Positions 51,721-63,073 of a stretch of DNA of 64,000 nucleotides are shown one piece after another. The DNA lies in NCBI RefSeq assembly GCF_937616625.2, contig NC_065571.1:48345651-48409650 (forward strand), written 5' to 3'. The position numbers and the translations under genes are program-made. Below the pieces are notes generated by a model. That model saw only the letters and a list, made by a program, of their open reading frames with translations, had not been told where the DNA came from and ran no database searches. Numbering within the stretch: the stretch's first letter is position 1; each line of letters starts with the position of its first letter. This DNA comes from Mercurialis annua. Taxonomy: Eukaryota; Streptophyta; Magnoliopsida; Malpighiales; Euphorbiaceae.

Positions 51721-53252
51721 ATGGAAGAAAGATTTAGAGAAACATCAGTGAAGCTTGAAAGACGAGGCTGGGATGTCGCATGCCGGCTTGTTTGTAAGTA
51801 AAACTCATCATATATTCGTCCAATTGAATACTACATTAAACTGATATATATATTATTTTTATTGCAGGGCCTAGAATGCTCTTCTTAACAACAGGCTGTG
51901 GGTTGTCACTCAATTTATTATATTTTTTGATGTTTGAGTACAATATAAAGAGCATCACGGCGATTCAAATCTGCTGTTTGATTTTCGGTTTCGTTTACAT
52001 GGTCGGACTTGCCGGAGCCGTTGCAGATTACTGCTACTTTGGCTCTTTCCGTATTATTACGGTTTTTTCCGTCATCTCCTTTCTCGTAAGTCGCCATTTC
52101 GTTATATTTTAGTAATTAACTCAATACGGATTTAATTGTATAATGTGGCAGGGCACGGTGATGTTAAGTCAAGTACATGCGCCATCTGAAACCCCGACAA
52201 AATATCAATTTGGACTTGTCTTTGTATCCATAGCACTGGCTTTATCAGGATTTGTAGCCGTTTCTAATTCTTACGGGTTTTTGAAAAGAGATCAGTATGA
52301 CAAACCACCAACTGCTCGTTGGAACATATCTTGCATTTGTTTTTTCAACTACGTTACCATTGGAGGCCTCGTCACGGCTATCGGTTTGGGAGGAGAAAAA
52401 AAAGTTTGGAATTTCGGGTTTTCAATGTGTTGCGGTACTAACGTGATGGGATTAATCTTGTTTTTGTGTGGAACATGCTCATATCGACTGCGCAAGCCTC
52501 AAGAAACTGTGATTTCATCAAAAAATGACCACTCGACTAAAACTATCCCATTGTTTGTAACTGATATTTTCTTGCACGCCTCTGATATTATGTTGAACTC
52601 CCTAATAACGCTTCAAGCCCTAACTATGAACAGGCACTTCGAACCGGACTCTATAATGCCAGCAAGCTGTTTCGGATTCTTTTCGCTGCCAACTATATTC
52701 CTTTCGCTAGCTATCATCGACTTTTTGATAGTCCCAAAATGCAAGAAACTAAGCATCTCCTGGGGCATCGGATTAACCCATGTCTTGACCATCCTCACTC
52801 TCATAGCGTCCGCCGTGATCGAGTCTCGAAGGCTCAATCATCTCACAAACAATCTCAGTTCGATGTCAGCCTTTTGGCTTATGATACCCGAAGCAATATT
52901 AGGGTTTAAGTTTGGATTTTATTTCCGAAGAAACGGCAGAATGTACTGTCGGGAAAGGCCAGTAGAAGAAATAACTACTGTTCTTATGCGTACATTCTTA
53001 CTTGGAATGGGATGTTTTGTAAGCATACTAATCATTCAAATCTTCCTTCAATTCACACACTGGCTACCTCATAATATCAATGATGGAAGATTGGATTATG
53101 TATTTTGGACGTTGGCAGCAATTGGGTGCCTCAACTTTGCACTCCATTTAATTATTACAAACAACTTTGAGTTTCCCACTTTTCGATTCTATGCCGGTCA
53201 TGACGATGATAATGATGAAGCTGCTCATGGATCGAACTTACAAGTTGCCTAG
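51721..53252 (+). CDS. NPF (NRT1/PTR family)-related membrane protein, atypical (3 exons)
   Basis: Exons are 51721-51793, 51868-52085 and 52152-53252, with GT/AG introns and an in-frame join giving 463 residues. The start is the ATG that opens exon 1 (MEERFRETSVKLERRGWDVACRLVW). Landmarks of plant NPF transporters are visible in order: GAVADYCYFGSFRIITVFSV, a decayed F-ADQ-D stretch (FLKRDQYDKP), ICFFNYVTIGG, WNFGFSMCC, and FLCGTCSYRLRKPQE before the central loop. A C-terminal half follows with several hydrophobic segments, about 10-11 in all. NPF proteins are usually 550-600 residues and carry an ExxER motif in the first helix for proton coupling; here that helix reads TTGCGLSLNLLYFLM and the motif is missing. 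It may be a divergent NPF5-type member with altered or lost transport. Substrate is not predictable. Confidence 0.8.
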
Positions 53253-53640
53253 CAGATTATGATCATGTTTTTATTTATTTCATTTTGAATACCATACTTC
53301 TATATATTTCCTTTTTTAATGCTGTTTTTTTTTTATATATTTCATTTTGATTATTCTAAAATATACACTTTAGTGAGAGCATAAAATGACAAACAATAAT
53401 GGCTTGATATCTACTATATATGTAAAATGCATCTCTAACTAACTTCCTAAAGTGTTGTCAACATTAGCTTGACTGATTCAAATAGTTTTGAAAAGATTTA
53501 CAATAAATTATTAACTGTAAAAATTAAATATTAACTGTGTATATCTAGCTACTATATTTTACATTTTCTTTTTATCATAAGTTAAACTTTAAAAAATAAA
53601 GTAAGATATGATAAAAATACAATAAATGATTTTATCTATC
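53253..53640. other. 3' flank of the NPF-like gene
   Basis: AT-rich, no further gene. It ends in a short (TATC)n run at 53636-53651. Confidence 0.5.
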
Positions 53641-53946
53641 TATCTATCTATAATCTATCTATCAATAACTATCTTATATGTGGGAAGGGGGGGGACAGGC
53701 AAAATTACGATAATAGGTTTCATTAAGGGTTAAATAATATAATATAATAAATAAGGAAGAGTTTACGCTTAAATAATATAATATAAATAAATAAGGAAGA
53801 GTTTACGCGCAATTCATTTTTTAAGTAGAAGTCTAATACACGTTTGCATGAGCAGGTAATTATTTAATAATAAACTTAGTGTAAGTTTGTAGCAAAATAG
53901 AAGTCTAATTAGTTGTATTTTACATATCTAAACCTAATTAGAAATC

Positions 53947-54540
53947 ATTCATTATCCTCTCTTTAAATTATTGCTCTACCTTAAAAACAAAAAAACTCTC
54001 TCAACTTAAAACCCTAGCCGCATATCTTCAAGGGAGGTGATTTTGGCCATTTTTTGGTCTAAAATCACCTCCCTCACTCTCAAATCTCTTCTATTGTAGT
54101 GTTTGCTTTCAATAATTTTAGATTTTAATTTTATTTTGTGCTTCTTCTCTTCCTTTATGGAGTTTTTGTCTTCCTTTGTGGAGTTATTTTTACCCTTTGT
54201 GGATTTTCTTATTTCCTTCATGGAAATTATCTTGGGGTGTAGATCTAAAGTATTATCAAGAGAATTTTTATTTCTATTATTCTATCAATCGGACTCATAC
54301 AAAGACCAAAGAGTCGATTTGTGGTTTAAAATAATCACCGAGTGGAGCGGGCGGATCGCCGAGTTGCACATCCAAAGAGCTCCGTCAACGCGTTTGAAGA
54401 ATTTAGATATAAATTTCTGCTATTTTACTGATGTCCTACTCTCTATGTACTTCTTGAATGTATTGTTTAGCTTACATTTAGATCAAGTTGTACGTTTATT
54501 TACCTATTAATGAAATATTATTATTATTATCAAAAAAAAA
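53947..54540 (+). mobile_element. LINE-derived retroposon with poly(A) and 16-bp target duplication
   Basis: The sequence AACCTAATTAGAAATC flanks it exactly (53931-53946 and 54541-54556). The 3' end is TTATTATTATTATC followed by about 11 A. The 5' end has AAACCCTAGCCG and a 14-bp hairpin (AGGGAGGTGATTTT, 54031-54044, paired with 54061-54074), a pattern I associate with plant L1-type 5' leaders. At 594 bp it has no reverse transcriptase, and the open frame within it starts at TTG. It was mobilised by target-primed reverse transcription; it is likely an internally deleted LINE. Confidence 0.8.
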
Positions 54541-54857
54541 AACCTAATTAGAAATCTGATTAGAAAGGTATGTAGTTTTATAATTAAAGGTCAAAGTGCT
54601 TTGTTGATAAAATAATACTCACTGTCAATTAAAATATAACATTCATTTATTGAATTTAAAAAATCAACTAATAATGTATAAAATATTAACATATTAAAAA
54701 CTAATATTATACTTATAATTTCATAATATTTACTATACATAACGGGTCATATAGGTACCGCTCATTTGCGTATATTTAAAATTGCTAGAGATTAATTTAG
54801 TACTAAATATTAATCGTTTATCTTTTAATAGGAGAATGAAATTAAATATGAGCTTGC

Positions 54858-55070
54858 CCCACTACTGCATATCTGCTGTTTTGCGACGGAAAATTCCGTC
54901 GCAATTCACTCATTATCCGTCGCAAATACACTTTTGCGACGGATTTGCGACGGAATTTGTCCGTCGCAAAAGCTCTGGTCGCTAAAATATTAGCGATCAG
55001 GGTGTCGCAAATATGGCGACGGCCAGCCCGTCGCCATAACCAAACACACCGTCGCCAATGTCGTCTCCCG
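54858..55070. mobile_element. CACTA-type terminus with GCGACGGA subterminal repeats
   Basis: Begins CACTACTGCATATCTGCTG and is followed by six or more copies of TTTGCGACGGA or its complement TCCGTCGCAAA, then GGCGACGG...CCGTCGCC pairs. Such arrays are the transposase-binding subterminal repeats of plant CACTA (En/Spm) elements. No opposite CACTA end or transposase is present, so only one end survives, embedded in Helitron A. Confidence 0.6.
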
Positions 55071-55230
55071 ATTAATTTTAATTTTAAATTTAATTATTAA
55101 ATTAATTTAACGGGTCATATATAAATAATTTATAAAATATTAGTTTTTTTTAATAATCAAATTAATATATAACACATATAACGGGTCATATAAATGTCGC
55201 TCACGTGCGTAGCACGTGGCGAAACGCTAG

Positions 55231-56683
55231 TAACTATTCTATAAGTGTGAAGGGGGGGGGGGGGGGCAGGCAAATTTACAACATTAGCCTTCAATAATTA
55301 AAAAAATTACGAAGTTAAGTATAAATCTAATTCTAATAATAAAAATGCATTTAATTTAAAAACAAACTCTTAATTATTTTAGGTAAAGTTGTTTTAATTA
55401 AGTAGAAGTCTAATATTTTAAGTCTTGTATTCTTATTGGTTTAGTGATTCTATATATATATAAACAATGACACCGTATAATATTATGGGTGCACTAGAAA
55501 AAAAAATTACTGGGTTTGAAGATATGAAGGTTTGCAAAATAAATCATGTGGGGTGTTGATATAAAGGTTTGCAGGAAATCGTCTCCTGGATCCTGCTGCA
55601 AGCAATGTTGTTCCGGTTTAAAGCTGCAAAAGAATTCTGTATCAAAAGTGTTATGGTGGAAAGTGATAATATTCAGTTGATAAATGCCTTGAACTTGGAT
55701 ATCTGCCTATTTGAATGAGATTGGAGATATTGTGAATGACATTAAGGAGTCAGCGTATAACTTGGGGTTATGTAGGTAGAGAAGCGAACCAATTAGCTCA
55801 TGAGCTAGCTGCTCTAGCAGACTCAAAGAATTGTTGGACTAATAATTTGCCTCCAGTTTTGGATAATATCATGATGCGTGATAAAATGGGAAAAGTTGGT
55901 GGAAGCGGAGTAGTCATTTAATTTTTAGTTTTCCTTTATGTTATTTGTTTTTCATAAAAAAAAAAAAAAATTATCCAAGTAGATCAGTTTTGAAGGCTCT
56001 AGCTAATATAAGTTTATATGTTTGTTGATTTTACATATTAATTTATATTATCAAAAGGTTAGTACGTTGTTTTGTCTCGCTCGTGTTACCTAAAATCTCT
56101 TATATTTTAAATTAATAACAATTAAAATTTTAAAAATTACTTTGTATGAACACATTCCTCTTTATAGTGAAAAAGAATGACTGAGTTTATTAAGAATATA
56201 ATTAATATTAAAATAATAAAATTTAAATAGAGTAATACAAATAAAAATATTATAGATTATTGAAGAGTTTAACTCCAACTCATATAATTATCATAAAGGA
56301 AAATAATCTCTACGTAAAAAACTATTCAAAATTTATAGATGATAAATATTAAGAGTTTAACTTCAATTCAATTTCAATTACCTAAAACAGGACTAAATTT
56401 TAGTATATACAAACTTAATCACTGTGATTATACTATGATTTCATTTTAGGTAAAAGAATTCTTCAGTTAGGAAATACATTATTTAATAATATTTAATATA
56501 ACGGAGTACATAAATATTACTTATATACACTAATTTTAATTTTAATAAAAAGTTTAAATTAATTTATTACAAAATAAAAATTAAATTAATGTTTAATATA
56601 TATAATGGGTATTCATAAAATCTAATTGGTTGCCTAAAAATAAATAGGTTATTTTATTTAAATATTATATTCAATAATTTTTT

Positions 56684-56743
<60 letters not shown>

Positions 56744-56792
56744 CGGGTCATATGAATATCGCTCACGTGCGTAGCATGTGGCGAAAAACTAG
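55231..56792 (+). mobile_element. Helitron-like element B carrying a LINE fragment
   Basis: It begins directly after the CTAG of element A with TAACTATTCTATAAGTGTGA and a 15-G run (55252-55266). It ends with GCTCACGTGCGTAGCATGTG, then GGCGAAAAACTAG at 56792. Its last 50 bases (from TAACGGGTCATAT) match those of element A. The cargo is the LINE RNase H fragment described separately. A (TA)n tract of about 26 units (56690-56742) sits just before the 3' end. Confidence 0.6.
55566..55920 (+). pseudogene. LINE reverse-transcriptase C-terminal RNase H-like fragment
   Basis: Translated pieces read AAKEFCIKSVMVESDNIQLI and, in a later frame, WGYVGREANQLAHELAALAD. These match the conserved ends of the RNase H-like (RVT_3) domain found in plant non-LTR elements (E-D-L then R-AN-AH-LA). 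The frame is broken between them near 55700-55740, and the start is missing. A run of 15 A at 55958-55972 is probably the retroposon tail. It is not functional. Confidence 0.75.
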
Positions 56793-56793
56793 T

Positions 56794-57277
56794 ACTATAT
56801 ATAAAAGCACGGATAGGGGGGGGGGACAGACAAATTTACTGAATAATCCTTTTCAGTTTACTATTAAATAAAGATTTTATAGTCATTAACTAATTAGTTA
56901 TTTAATTAATTACTATAGTAATTAAAATCCTAATTAGAATAGGTAGTTAAATTATCTCCAAATTAGTAGGAATACCTATCTTTTAGTTTGATTAAACTAC
57001 AAAATTAAAATACTGTATTTGTTATTATTTTTAAAGATATTATTAATAAAATTAAGTTAATTATTTAATTATGCTTATTATAAAACCAAAAGAATAATAA
57101 ATTCAGTATGGAAAAAGATTTAATAACGGAATATATTATATTTACTTTTACAAAAATTCTTAACTAATTTAATATTAATTATAAATAAAAAATTGATATA
57201 ATTATAATAAATTTACTAATATGCTCATTGACGAGTTACATTACGAGGCACGTGCATAGCACGTAATGCGAAACTAG
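56794..57277 (+). mobile_element. Helitron-like element C
   Basis: It follows element B with only the T of its target between them. The start ACTATATATAAAAGCACGG plus a G run has apparently lost the leading TC. The end is GGCACGTGCATAGCACGTAA, then TGCGAAACTAG at 57277 before T. It is the second copy of the element at 4564-5023, in the other orientation. 484 bp, non-coding. Confidence 0.7.
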
Positions 57278-58100
57278 TATATATAAAACAGGACATTTTC
57301 TCTCTCTTTGATTGACAATACCACATTCACTCTATATTTTTTTTAATTGTTATATATTTTATATCTCTAATTAATGCTAACTCTTAATATATTGATTATA
57401 TTATTCTAATTATTTATAACCTCCTTTAAAATTATAATTGTTGATATTATATTTTTTTTGTTAATTTTACTTTTACATACCATATTTATGTTTTTTTAAT
57501 TTTGGTAAATGTTAGGATAATTTTATACACTGTTATAGAAAAAAAAAGTCTATATAGTATATACACACTGCCAATCAACATTTAATATGCAGAATTCCAA
57601 ATGATTGAAATGTGGCATTTTTACATTTATTTTAAATATATTTTCTTCTTCACAATAATTTCCATATTTTTATTTCTTTTAATATTTTAAAATAATTACT
57701 CTCTAATTAATGACCTATTACTAATTTTGAAAATTAATATTCACAAAAAATAATGACATTGATTTCATATTAAATAAAATTTGACTTTTATCAAATAACA
57801 ATTTATTACGACAATAGTAACGGATCAAAAATTGAAGATTAGAAATATCACTATCAAAAATGGCAATTTTACTATCAGAAATTATCCCTGCAATATTTAT
57901 TTAATTGCTATGAATAGTGGCAGACCTAGACTTATAATATTGCGGGGGCCATTTTGGTTTTCAAAGTAACACGATCTTATTCAAAAAAATTGTTCAATTG
58001 GGCTCATTTATTAAATTTTTATATAAATTTTTTAATAAATTTATTGTTTTCATATTGATTTTAAAAATAAATTAGGTATGTCAATATACTCCAAATTATC
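57278..58100. other. AT-rich intergenic DNA
   Basis: No gene or bounded element seen. Confidence 0.5.
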
Positions 58101-61020
58101 TTTATTCTCAAGGTCTTGTTTTTGTTCCAGGTGCCTTCGTCTATACACAACCAGACCACACAAGGTAATATCATGTATTCCTCATTAACTATTATGCACA
58201 TATATATATATATATTTCTATACACAAATGCATTCTTGACAAAGGCACTCTCTATATCTTCACGCAGTGTGGACAGACCTACAACAAATTTTTAAAGAAT
58301 CCAAACCATACATTTAATCACCGTGGATCACGGACAATCTTTCCTTTCGTATCTCCTTTGCATTATCTCTTTTTCTCACTTCCTGAGAAAAAGAAATATA
58401 ATTATTTTTTTGCATTTAAGCTAGCCTTGCCATACAACTATAAATTGGTTAGCGTAATTGAGCTTCTTGCACAAATCCTCGTCCTGATGTTATTTTTCTT
58501 TGCCTGTGTCATTATCTTTGCGTTCTGTTTCCATTCTAATTTTTTTGTGGCTTTCGCAGCAGCATACAACCATCTTATGCAGGTACTGTACTTTTAAATT
58601 AGCAATTACTTCATACTAAAATGCAACTGGTCCTAACGAAATTTGACGGGTTGTTATGCACAACGCCTAGCATCGACATGCATTAGGCATATTTACTACC
58701 TGTTAACTTTTTTTATGTCTATTAGCGTACTAATAAACAACTACATATTTAATTGTATATTTTGCCATTAAATGATTTTGTTTTGATTCGCCTTTCCGGT
58801 GCCGTTGCCAGAACTTAACCAGTTGGGTATTTATGTTACCTAGAGGCCGCAACTTATCGTGACGTCTGACTACTTGCTTATGTTTACGCTATCTAATTTG
58901 CACTTTCCGCCACATATTTACAAAGTACGTAAGCAGTCTGGGACATTCTTGTGGAATGCGACAGTGGTTTTAACATTTACAGATGTTGGCTTGGGTTTGA
59001 CTAATGCTGAATTCCATGGGGAAAGCAATATTTCCGAAGACGATGCCAGAGATCTGGTTGCCCAATGCGGACTTGAATTTTCGAAAAACAAGTTCGACGT
59101 TCAAATAAATTATTACAACACACATTGATTGGAAATTTTGACTACATCTATGGACACTATTCTCGAACATTGCGGTTGAGACCCTATGTTATACATAGGG
59201 TTGATAAAGGTACAAGGCCACAAAGGAAAAATTTAAAAGACTTAAATCGTAATTACTACAGCTTCATGTTTCCTTTGCTTTAGAACAATTTGAGGGCATA
59301 TGTATAAGCTTTGTAGTTTATTGTTTAGATTGTTTATTGTATATTGTATTTATGTTATATTAGTGTATTTCTTATGTTTTCCATTAATCTAATATTTAAA
59401 TAATTTTTGAAACTCTAACCTTTTTATACCACGACACATAGCAGCGTATTGCTATCGATTATAAAAGCAATTACGATAATTAACACTTTCAGTTTTACAT
59501 TGGACTTGGTTTTAGGTTGGATGTATTGCAATTTTAAACATCTTGAGCATTTCCGCCTGTTTTTTTGCCAAAACCGCAGGTTTTTACTGGAATTCGTACA
59601 CCATGCTGAGTTAGTGGACTGTCCAAAACAAACCAGTGAGTTTCTTTATTAATTGTACTACATCATATTAGTTTTTTTTATCATTGCGTATTACCTAGGT
59701 TTGTAAAATTAAAATGTCCGTGATTCACATAATTACATAACACACAGAAATATACTACCACACGGGTCCCAAAAAACGTGTCTAATTTGCATCCGCAATC
59801 TGTATTTTCAAATTAGAAGGTTGCCGGGTGGACATGCGTATGTTTGTCTAACTCATGTATCTATATCTGGGCCCGAGGAACATAGCATTGAACTTATAAA
59901 CTCATAACTTTAGTTTTAACATTAAAAGTGCACGAGAAATGGTAAACATAATAGACTTGGTTTTGGACTGTTTAGGCATTCATTAAGGTTGAAAAAATCA
60001 TTTTCCTTACTCTGCTCTCCCGATAGCATTGGGTACATGTAGTACACTTCGTGCGGATGACACATTACGCGCCTCACGCGTAAAGCGCTCTGTGTCTGTG
60101 TTCTAGCATGGCAATTGGTCTTTTGATTGTTCCACACCTATTTTAATAGCGTTTAATTGTAACCCAAAGGATTTCTTTATTCCTGCGCTGTCTCCAAAAG
60201 ATTTTTTGACATTATAAACAGTGTAATTACCAGAGCCGCCAGATTCTTGATAATGTTTCTGCAAATCGCGCCGCTATTTGTTCGATCTCGATTTTCTAAG
60301 TTGACCTCTGTGATGTGCAGATGCCCGTGCTGTCGGTAAGTTGTGAATCACTATTAGTTGGTGGCTTGAAAACCTTATCTATGCCAGCCCCGATTTATGA
60401 TACAGACCACACAGTGGGCGGTTTGTTTTTTTGTCGTGTAACATTCACATATAGACATCTTCGATTTAAAAGATTTGGTCGATAAAGTTGTAATTGCGTG
60501 TTGGACAATGTAAGAGATGCAAGGGAAACAACATCTAGATTGGATCTGGAATTCTTGGAAGAGGCTTGCGGATTGCGAATTGTTGATCCCAGTTTTGCAT
60601 ACCTGCGCCGAATTGAGCGTTTTTTCTGTGTTTTTGGCGCAGAATTTCCAGGCCAGCGTAAGCCTAATTACAGAGAACTTTGCGCTCTTTACGAAGCAGT
60701 ACGCAGGGAGTGTTAATTACTTGAGTCGGCTATGCCGATTACCATGCAGGGCGACGAGTGGATTGACTTTACCTTTCCGACTCTAAAATCAGTTTAGTTA
60801 TTTGTCGTGTTTGGTTTTACGGCATTTCGTGTACATATTTTAAATATTTACGTTTTAAAACTAAAATATTATAGGCATGTTCTATAAATGGTGCTCTTAG
60901 AGTTTGGTTACACTGTCATGACTACGTTAATGTAGTTTTTGTGATGTTGAATGCCATTATAATATACAATGCTACCTTTAAATGGTGAATTTCATAATTT
61001 CAGGGGTCGTCAAGTTACAG
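58101..61020 (+). other. Unrecognised region with coding-like patches
   Basis: Less AT-rich than its surroundings. The best patch, 58859-59128, is open for 89 codons (reading ...PPHIYKVRKQSGTFLWNATV, then SEDDARDLVAQCGLEF). The spacing of an aromatic/hydrophobic strand region and a DAR..VAQ helix loosely recalls a double-stranded-RNA-binding fold, but I cannot assign it. Other patches are 60498-60716 (LDLEFLEEACGLRIVDPSFA) and 59449-59652. A CAG/ATGCCC junction followed by GGTAAG near 60318-60337 looks like a small exon. It may be a decayed multi-exon gene, or 5' cargo of the Helitron protein relic that follows. Confidence 0.35.
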
Positions 61021-61026
61021 TTATAG

Positions 61027-61905
61027 ATGTCTAAGCATTTTATTTTGCGACGACGCAAGCGTCGGCATGATTTGATGCTGAATTCCCAATCCAATGAACC
61101 TGTTAATTTGACAGAGCTACAAAACGCGGTTGTCAATGTATACAAGGGACCTAAATGCGAATGTCCAGATTGTGGAGCTCTTTTTTGGCATGCTGAAGCA
61201 ATAAAATAGACTGCGGGTCGCAAATTGCCAGAGTTTAATATGTGTTGTAAAAAAGGCATGGTTCGCTTGCCAGCATTGCAAAAACCCCCGGATTTTCTTG
61301 ATGCTCTACTAAATGACACAATATATACAAAATCTAAGAAATTTTGTGAATGTATTCGCGTTTACAATTCAATGTTTGCATTTACCTCGGCATGTGGAAA
61401 GATTGATTACGACATTAATAAAAAATCAGGACCGTATGTATTCCGTATTAGTGGGCATAATTATCATGCAATAGGTTCTCTTTTGCCAGTCAATGGGGAG
61501 AAGCCTAAATTTGCCCAGCTGTATGTTTTTGATACAATTAACGAAGTTGGTAATCGAATATCATGCTTTGATCATATAGTTCTTCAAATTCGATTGATGA
61601 AACAATTATCAATAGACTTATCGAAATGTTTAATGAATGCAACGACATTGCTAAATCATTTAGAATGACGCGAGATAGATTTATTGAAGATTCTTTAGTG
61701 CCAATAAAATTGAAGTTAGTTGGTCGAAGAGAATATGACACTGATCAATACGCTGCTCTAGTAGCGAGTGAAATTGCTAGACTTTTAGTTGGGGATTTCG
61801 GTTATTATGACAAGAATCGTGATATTGTGGTCGAATATAAAACTGGGGATTTACGAAGAATTATTTGTTTGCATCCCAGTTTCATGGCGATGCAGTTTCC
61901 CATAT
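61027..61905 (+). pseudogene. Broken Helitron Rep/helicase N-terminal region
   Basis: Frame pieces in order: a Cys-rich start (GPKCECPDCGALFWHAEAIK), an in-frame TAG at 61207-61209, then LPEFNMCCKKGMVRLPALQK, FCECIRVYNSMFAFTSACGK, YVFRISGHNYHAIGSLLP and FAQLYVFDTINEVGNR. After that the frame shifts near 61570, and the next piece continues INRLIEMFNECNDIAKSFR..., YAALVASEIARLLVGDFG and RDIVVEYKTGDLRRI, then HPSFMAMQFP. This is the order of the helicase-like N-terminal domain of plant Helitron proteins, which in intact form runs on through rolling-circle Rep motifs and a PIF1 helicase to more than 1300 residues. The stop, frameshift and abrupt loss of homology after about 61905 make it non-functional. 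Confidence 0.85.
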
Positions 61906-62045
61906 CTTTCTTTTTTACTTGGACATTTAATTGTTGTTTTACACCTATTTGCTCGGTTATATTTGTTAATGTGCTATTTAAAATATATTTGTATGTGCTC
62001 GATAAAAATTATGATTCAAAATATAATTGTTCAAGACGGAAATGA

Positions 62046-62808
62046 CGTTGGTATTTACTGAAATAAACTTAATTGTACACTGTATGTATGCATGACGTGT
62101 TTTTCTAAATATAATTGCAGGGTATGTTTTTTAAAAAAATTACGAGATACTCCTCTATTTAATAATATAATGTCGGCCAACTTTGAAGTTAGTCTTCTTG
62201 CCAGTATTACAGCTATGCTATGAAATAAATATGCATTTTTGGTACACAATCTTAACAATCAGCTTGAAATCCGGGGTTCCACTCAATGTGTCGTCTAGTG
62301 CTATCAATGACTAATCAATTACAGAGATGGTTGTTGTCCACCCAATTTTCTTTTCGCTTTACCATACACTCCCACAATAAATAATATAAATACCATGTTC
62401 TCTGAATTACACATGCCACTAACAACTATATTTTTCCTTTCTATTGCATGATTTGTTTTTTCCAGTCTGCAAAAAATATAGGCGAAGCTAACATTCAAGG
62501 TGCGTTATTTGCTCAATTGTAATTGCAAACTAAGCAGCTTTGTATTTTTCAATACATTTACATTTTTTTCAGCTAGGAGCGTCATTATGGAGAAAATCAA
62601 AGAAAGATATTATTGGATGGAAAATATCAAAGTTCTTACGCCAAACATACTCAAATGCTACGTTTTCGAGAGGCTATTCCGCACAACTACAAAGCTGTTA
62701 GGAAAAAGGATTCATGGATACTGTGTACATAGTCACATGCCGGCATCCACGTTTCGATGTTGAATTTGTTGACTGCAAATTGGGAATTAAGCTTTTCGGT
62801 CCAACCAG

Positions 62809-62811
<3 letters not shown>
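62046..62811. other. Unassigned DNA after the Helitron relic
   Basis: A plus-strand frame at 62500-62763 includes MEKIKERYYWMENIKVLTPN but matches nothing I know. It could be decayed downstream Helitron coding sequence or a captured fragment. Confidence 0.3.

Positions 62812-62873
<62 letters not shown>
62812..62873. repeat. (TA)n microsatellite
   Basis: About 28 TA units, a hypervariable tract that is open on both strands by composition only. Confidence 0.9.
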
Positions 62874-63073
62874 AAAAGCTTAACATAACTATGAATTAGG
62901 AAAGTATGAATTAGGAAAGTATATACGATAAGAAAAATTGTATAAATACTATGTTAGTGCTATAAGTAGGCAATATGCGATCAAAGTAGTTGATCTTTAT
63001 GTGTTAGGAAGTGATTTAAAGTATGTGGCAAAGATTTTAAATTCAAGGATGAATTTTTATACGGAGGGGAGAA
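62874..63073 (+). mobile_element. 3' end of a Ty3/gypsy interior with purine tract
   Basis: Text such as AAATTCAAGGATGAATTTTT followed by GGAGGGGAGAA (63063-63073) immediately before TGTAATACCCC is the usual end of Tekay-like interiors. Pol itself is not visible upstream, so the element is truncated, perhaps at the (TA)n tract. Confidence 0.65.

Larger units (their letters stand above)
53656..55230 (+). mobile_element. Helitron-like element A with nested insertions
   Basis: The left end is inferred from TCTATC...TTATATGTGGGAAGGGGG (about 53656-53694), which parallels element B. The right end has GCTCACGTGCGTAGCACGTG (hairpin) and GGCGAAACGCTAG before T, ending 55230. It contains a retroposon (53947-54540) and a CACTA-like end (about 54858-55070). 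A decayed copy of the 3' end (CGGGTCATATAGGTACCGCT) lies near 54742. The exact 5' base is uncertain. Confidence 0.6.

Noticed and set aside
54103..54510. 135-codon open frame
   Set aside because: It begins at TTG and lies within a truncated retroposon, so it is not a host gene.
62698..62899. Open frames over the (TA)n tract
   Set aside because: Tyr-Ile repeats encoded by a dinucleotide microsatellite.
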